NCBI GenBank assembly: GCA_023544495.1
Contig: JAMJFV010000112.1
Coordinates: forward strand, 1-6,626
From: ANME-2 cluster archaeon
GTDB lineage: Archaea; Halobacteriota; Methanosarcinia; Methanosarcinales; Methanocomedenaceae
DNA: 6,626 nucleotides
Direction of reading: 5' to 3'
Shown piece after piece: positions 5,933-6,626 of this stretch. The translations under genes were made by a program, and so were the position numbers. Under the pieces are notes generated by a model. The model made no database searches and was not told where the DNA came from. It worked only from the letters and a program-made list of their open reading frames with translations. How positions within the stretch are numbered: the first letter of the stretch is position 1; each line of letters starts with the position of its first letter.

Positions 5933-6626
5933 TTATTGTGGCATTCACACAGGTTTTCAGGATCTCCTGTACATCCCCGCCTTCCACATCCAGTCCGGCA
6001 GCCCCGTCATGTCCGCCACCCGTACCGTAGAACTGTTTACTGACCTCATCCAGTATCTGGCCAAGGTTTATCCCCGCTTCAATGGCATTGCGCCTTGCCC
6101 TGCCGCTAACTCTGACAATACCATCTTTGTCGGCACCCACAAATGAAACATCTGCCCCTACATGTGTCAATATACCGGCCGCTGTTCCTCCGAATGAACT
6201 TATTGTACTGGTGACAATGAGCCAGTTATCTTTTCGATGTACCTGTGCCCTCAGTGCTGCTTTCAGTAAGGCTATTCTCATACTGATATCCTGGGGGGTG
6301 GAAGCGAGCAGGTCCACCACTTCACCATATTCCACACCACTGGCCTCGATAATTTCTGCAAGCGTCCGGAACGAATCAGGATTTGCGTATTTGAAATTGC
6401 CAGTGTCAGTAATGATACCAGCTATGAGCGCAATGGCAGACTTCCTCATAACAGGAGCTTCCATGAACATGAGAATATCAAAAACGATCTCTGCAGTTGA
6501 ACTGGCGGTACGGTGTATGAAGAAATCGGAATCATCCTTAATAGCACAGGTGGAGTGGTGGTCGATAACTGCATATTCTTTCAGTACGATTCCATTCAAC
6601 TGGGCCAGTGTACTGGTATCCACCAC
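5919..6626 (-). CDS. DHH/DHHA1 family phosphoesterase, N-terminus beyond the window
   Basis: The frame is open to the right edge, so the gene is 5'-truncated by the window; 235 codons are visible, and the GTG at 6626 is read as an internal valine. The family uses paired metal ions to cleave phosphodiester or phosphomonoester bonds; members include NrnA-type nano-RNases, pAp phosphatases, RecJ and cyclic-dinucleotide phosphodiesterases. Visible motifs are VVDTS with D3, the signature DHH (22-24), SSTAEIV (42-48), and GIITDTGNF with D74, followed by a DHHA1 domain with VSGRAR (173-178) and GTGGGHDGAAG (201-211). The first DHH motif, and any N-terminal TrkA-like domain as in some archaeal members, lie outside. 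The final codons run into the tandem repeat. It precedes pelA by 166 nt in the same direction. The general family is certain; NrnA-like activity on short RNAs or pAp is the most likely but unproven role. Confidence 0.9.
   Translation of the reverse strand: MVDTSTLAQLNGIVLKEYAVIDHHSTCAIKDDSDFFIHRTASSTAEIVFDILMFMEAPVMRKSAIALIAGIITDTGNFKYANPDSFRTLAEIIEASGVEYGEVVDLLASTPQDISMRIALLKAALRAQVHRKDNWLIVTSTISSFGGTAAGILTHVGADVSFVGADKDGIVRVSGRARRNAIEAGINLGQILDEVSKQFYGTGGGHDGAAGLDVEGGDVQEILKTCVNATISKLP

Noticed and set aside
1..6626. CRISPR array, tRNA or rRNA genes
   Set aside because: No regularly spaced long repeats and no tRNA-like cloverleaf or rRNA segments were recognised by eye.

Overview
The window looks like chromosomal DNA from a methanogenic or methane-oxidising euryarchaeon, most likely of the Methanosarcinales type. 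The evidence is an archaeal-type pelota gene, an archaeal PurC, a RimK-like ligase of the kind that finishes tetrahydrosarcinapterin, a DUF434-family gene, and a bacterial-style dnaK-dnaJ pair as found in Methanosarcina relatives. The lineage is inferred from gene content and remembered family sequences, not from a search.

Layout: the left part (1-1543) is on the + strand. It holds the last 107 codons of dnaK, a 49-nt T-rich gap, and a complete type I dnaJ. Everything else is on the - strand, so dnaJ and the purC side converge. Between them (about 1544-2344) lies an A+T-rich fragment of a DDE transposase gene. It has lost its start and its stop codon but has no internal stop or frameshift. 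It begins directly after the dnaJ stop codon and ends 17 nt short of the purC stop codon.

From right to left on the - strand are: a DHH/DHHA1 phosphoesterase (N-terminus outside the window), a 166-nt gap carrying a degenerate 10-14 bp tandem repeat, then pelA, a DUF434-family gene, and a RimK/MptN-type ATP-grasp ligase. The last three are nearly gapless: 2 nt between the first pair and a 4-nt ATGA overlap between the second. A 51-nt gap with a good Shine-Dalgarno site follows, then purC.

Functionally the left genes are Hsp70 chaperone machinery. The right block mixes RNA quality control (pelota, a DHH phosphoesterase, and a DUF434 protein that I argue may carry a PIN/NYN-like nuclease fold) with coenzyme and purine biosynthesis. 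The most interesting hypothesis is the DUF434 protein, a candidate nuclease co-translated with the no-go-decay factor pelota. There is no CRISPR array, RNA gene or intact mobile element, and no gene-free stretch longer than 300 bases.
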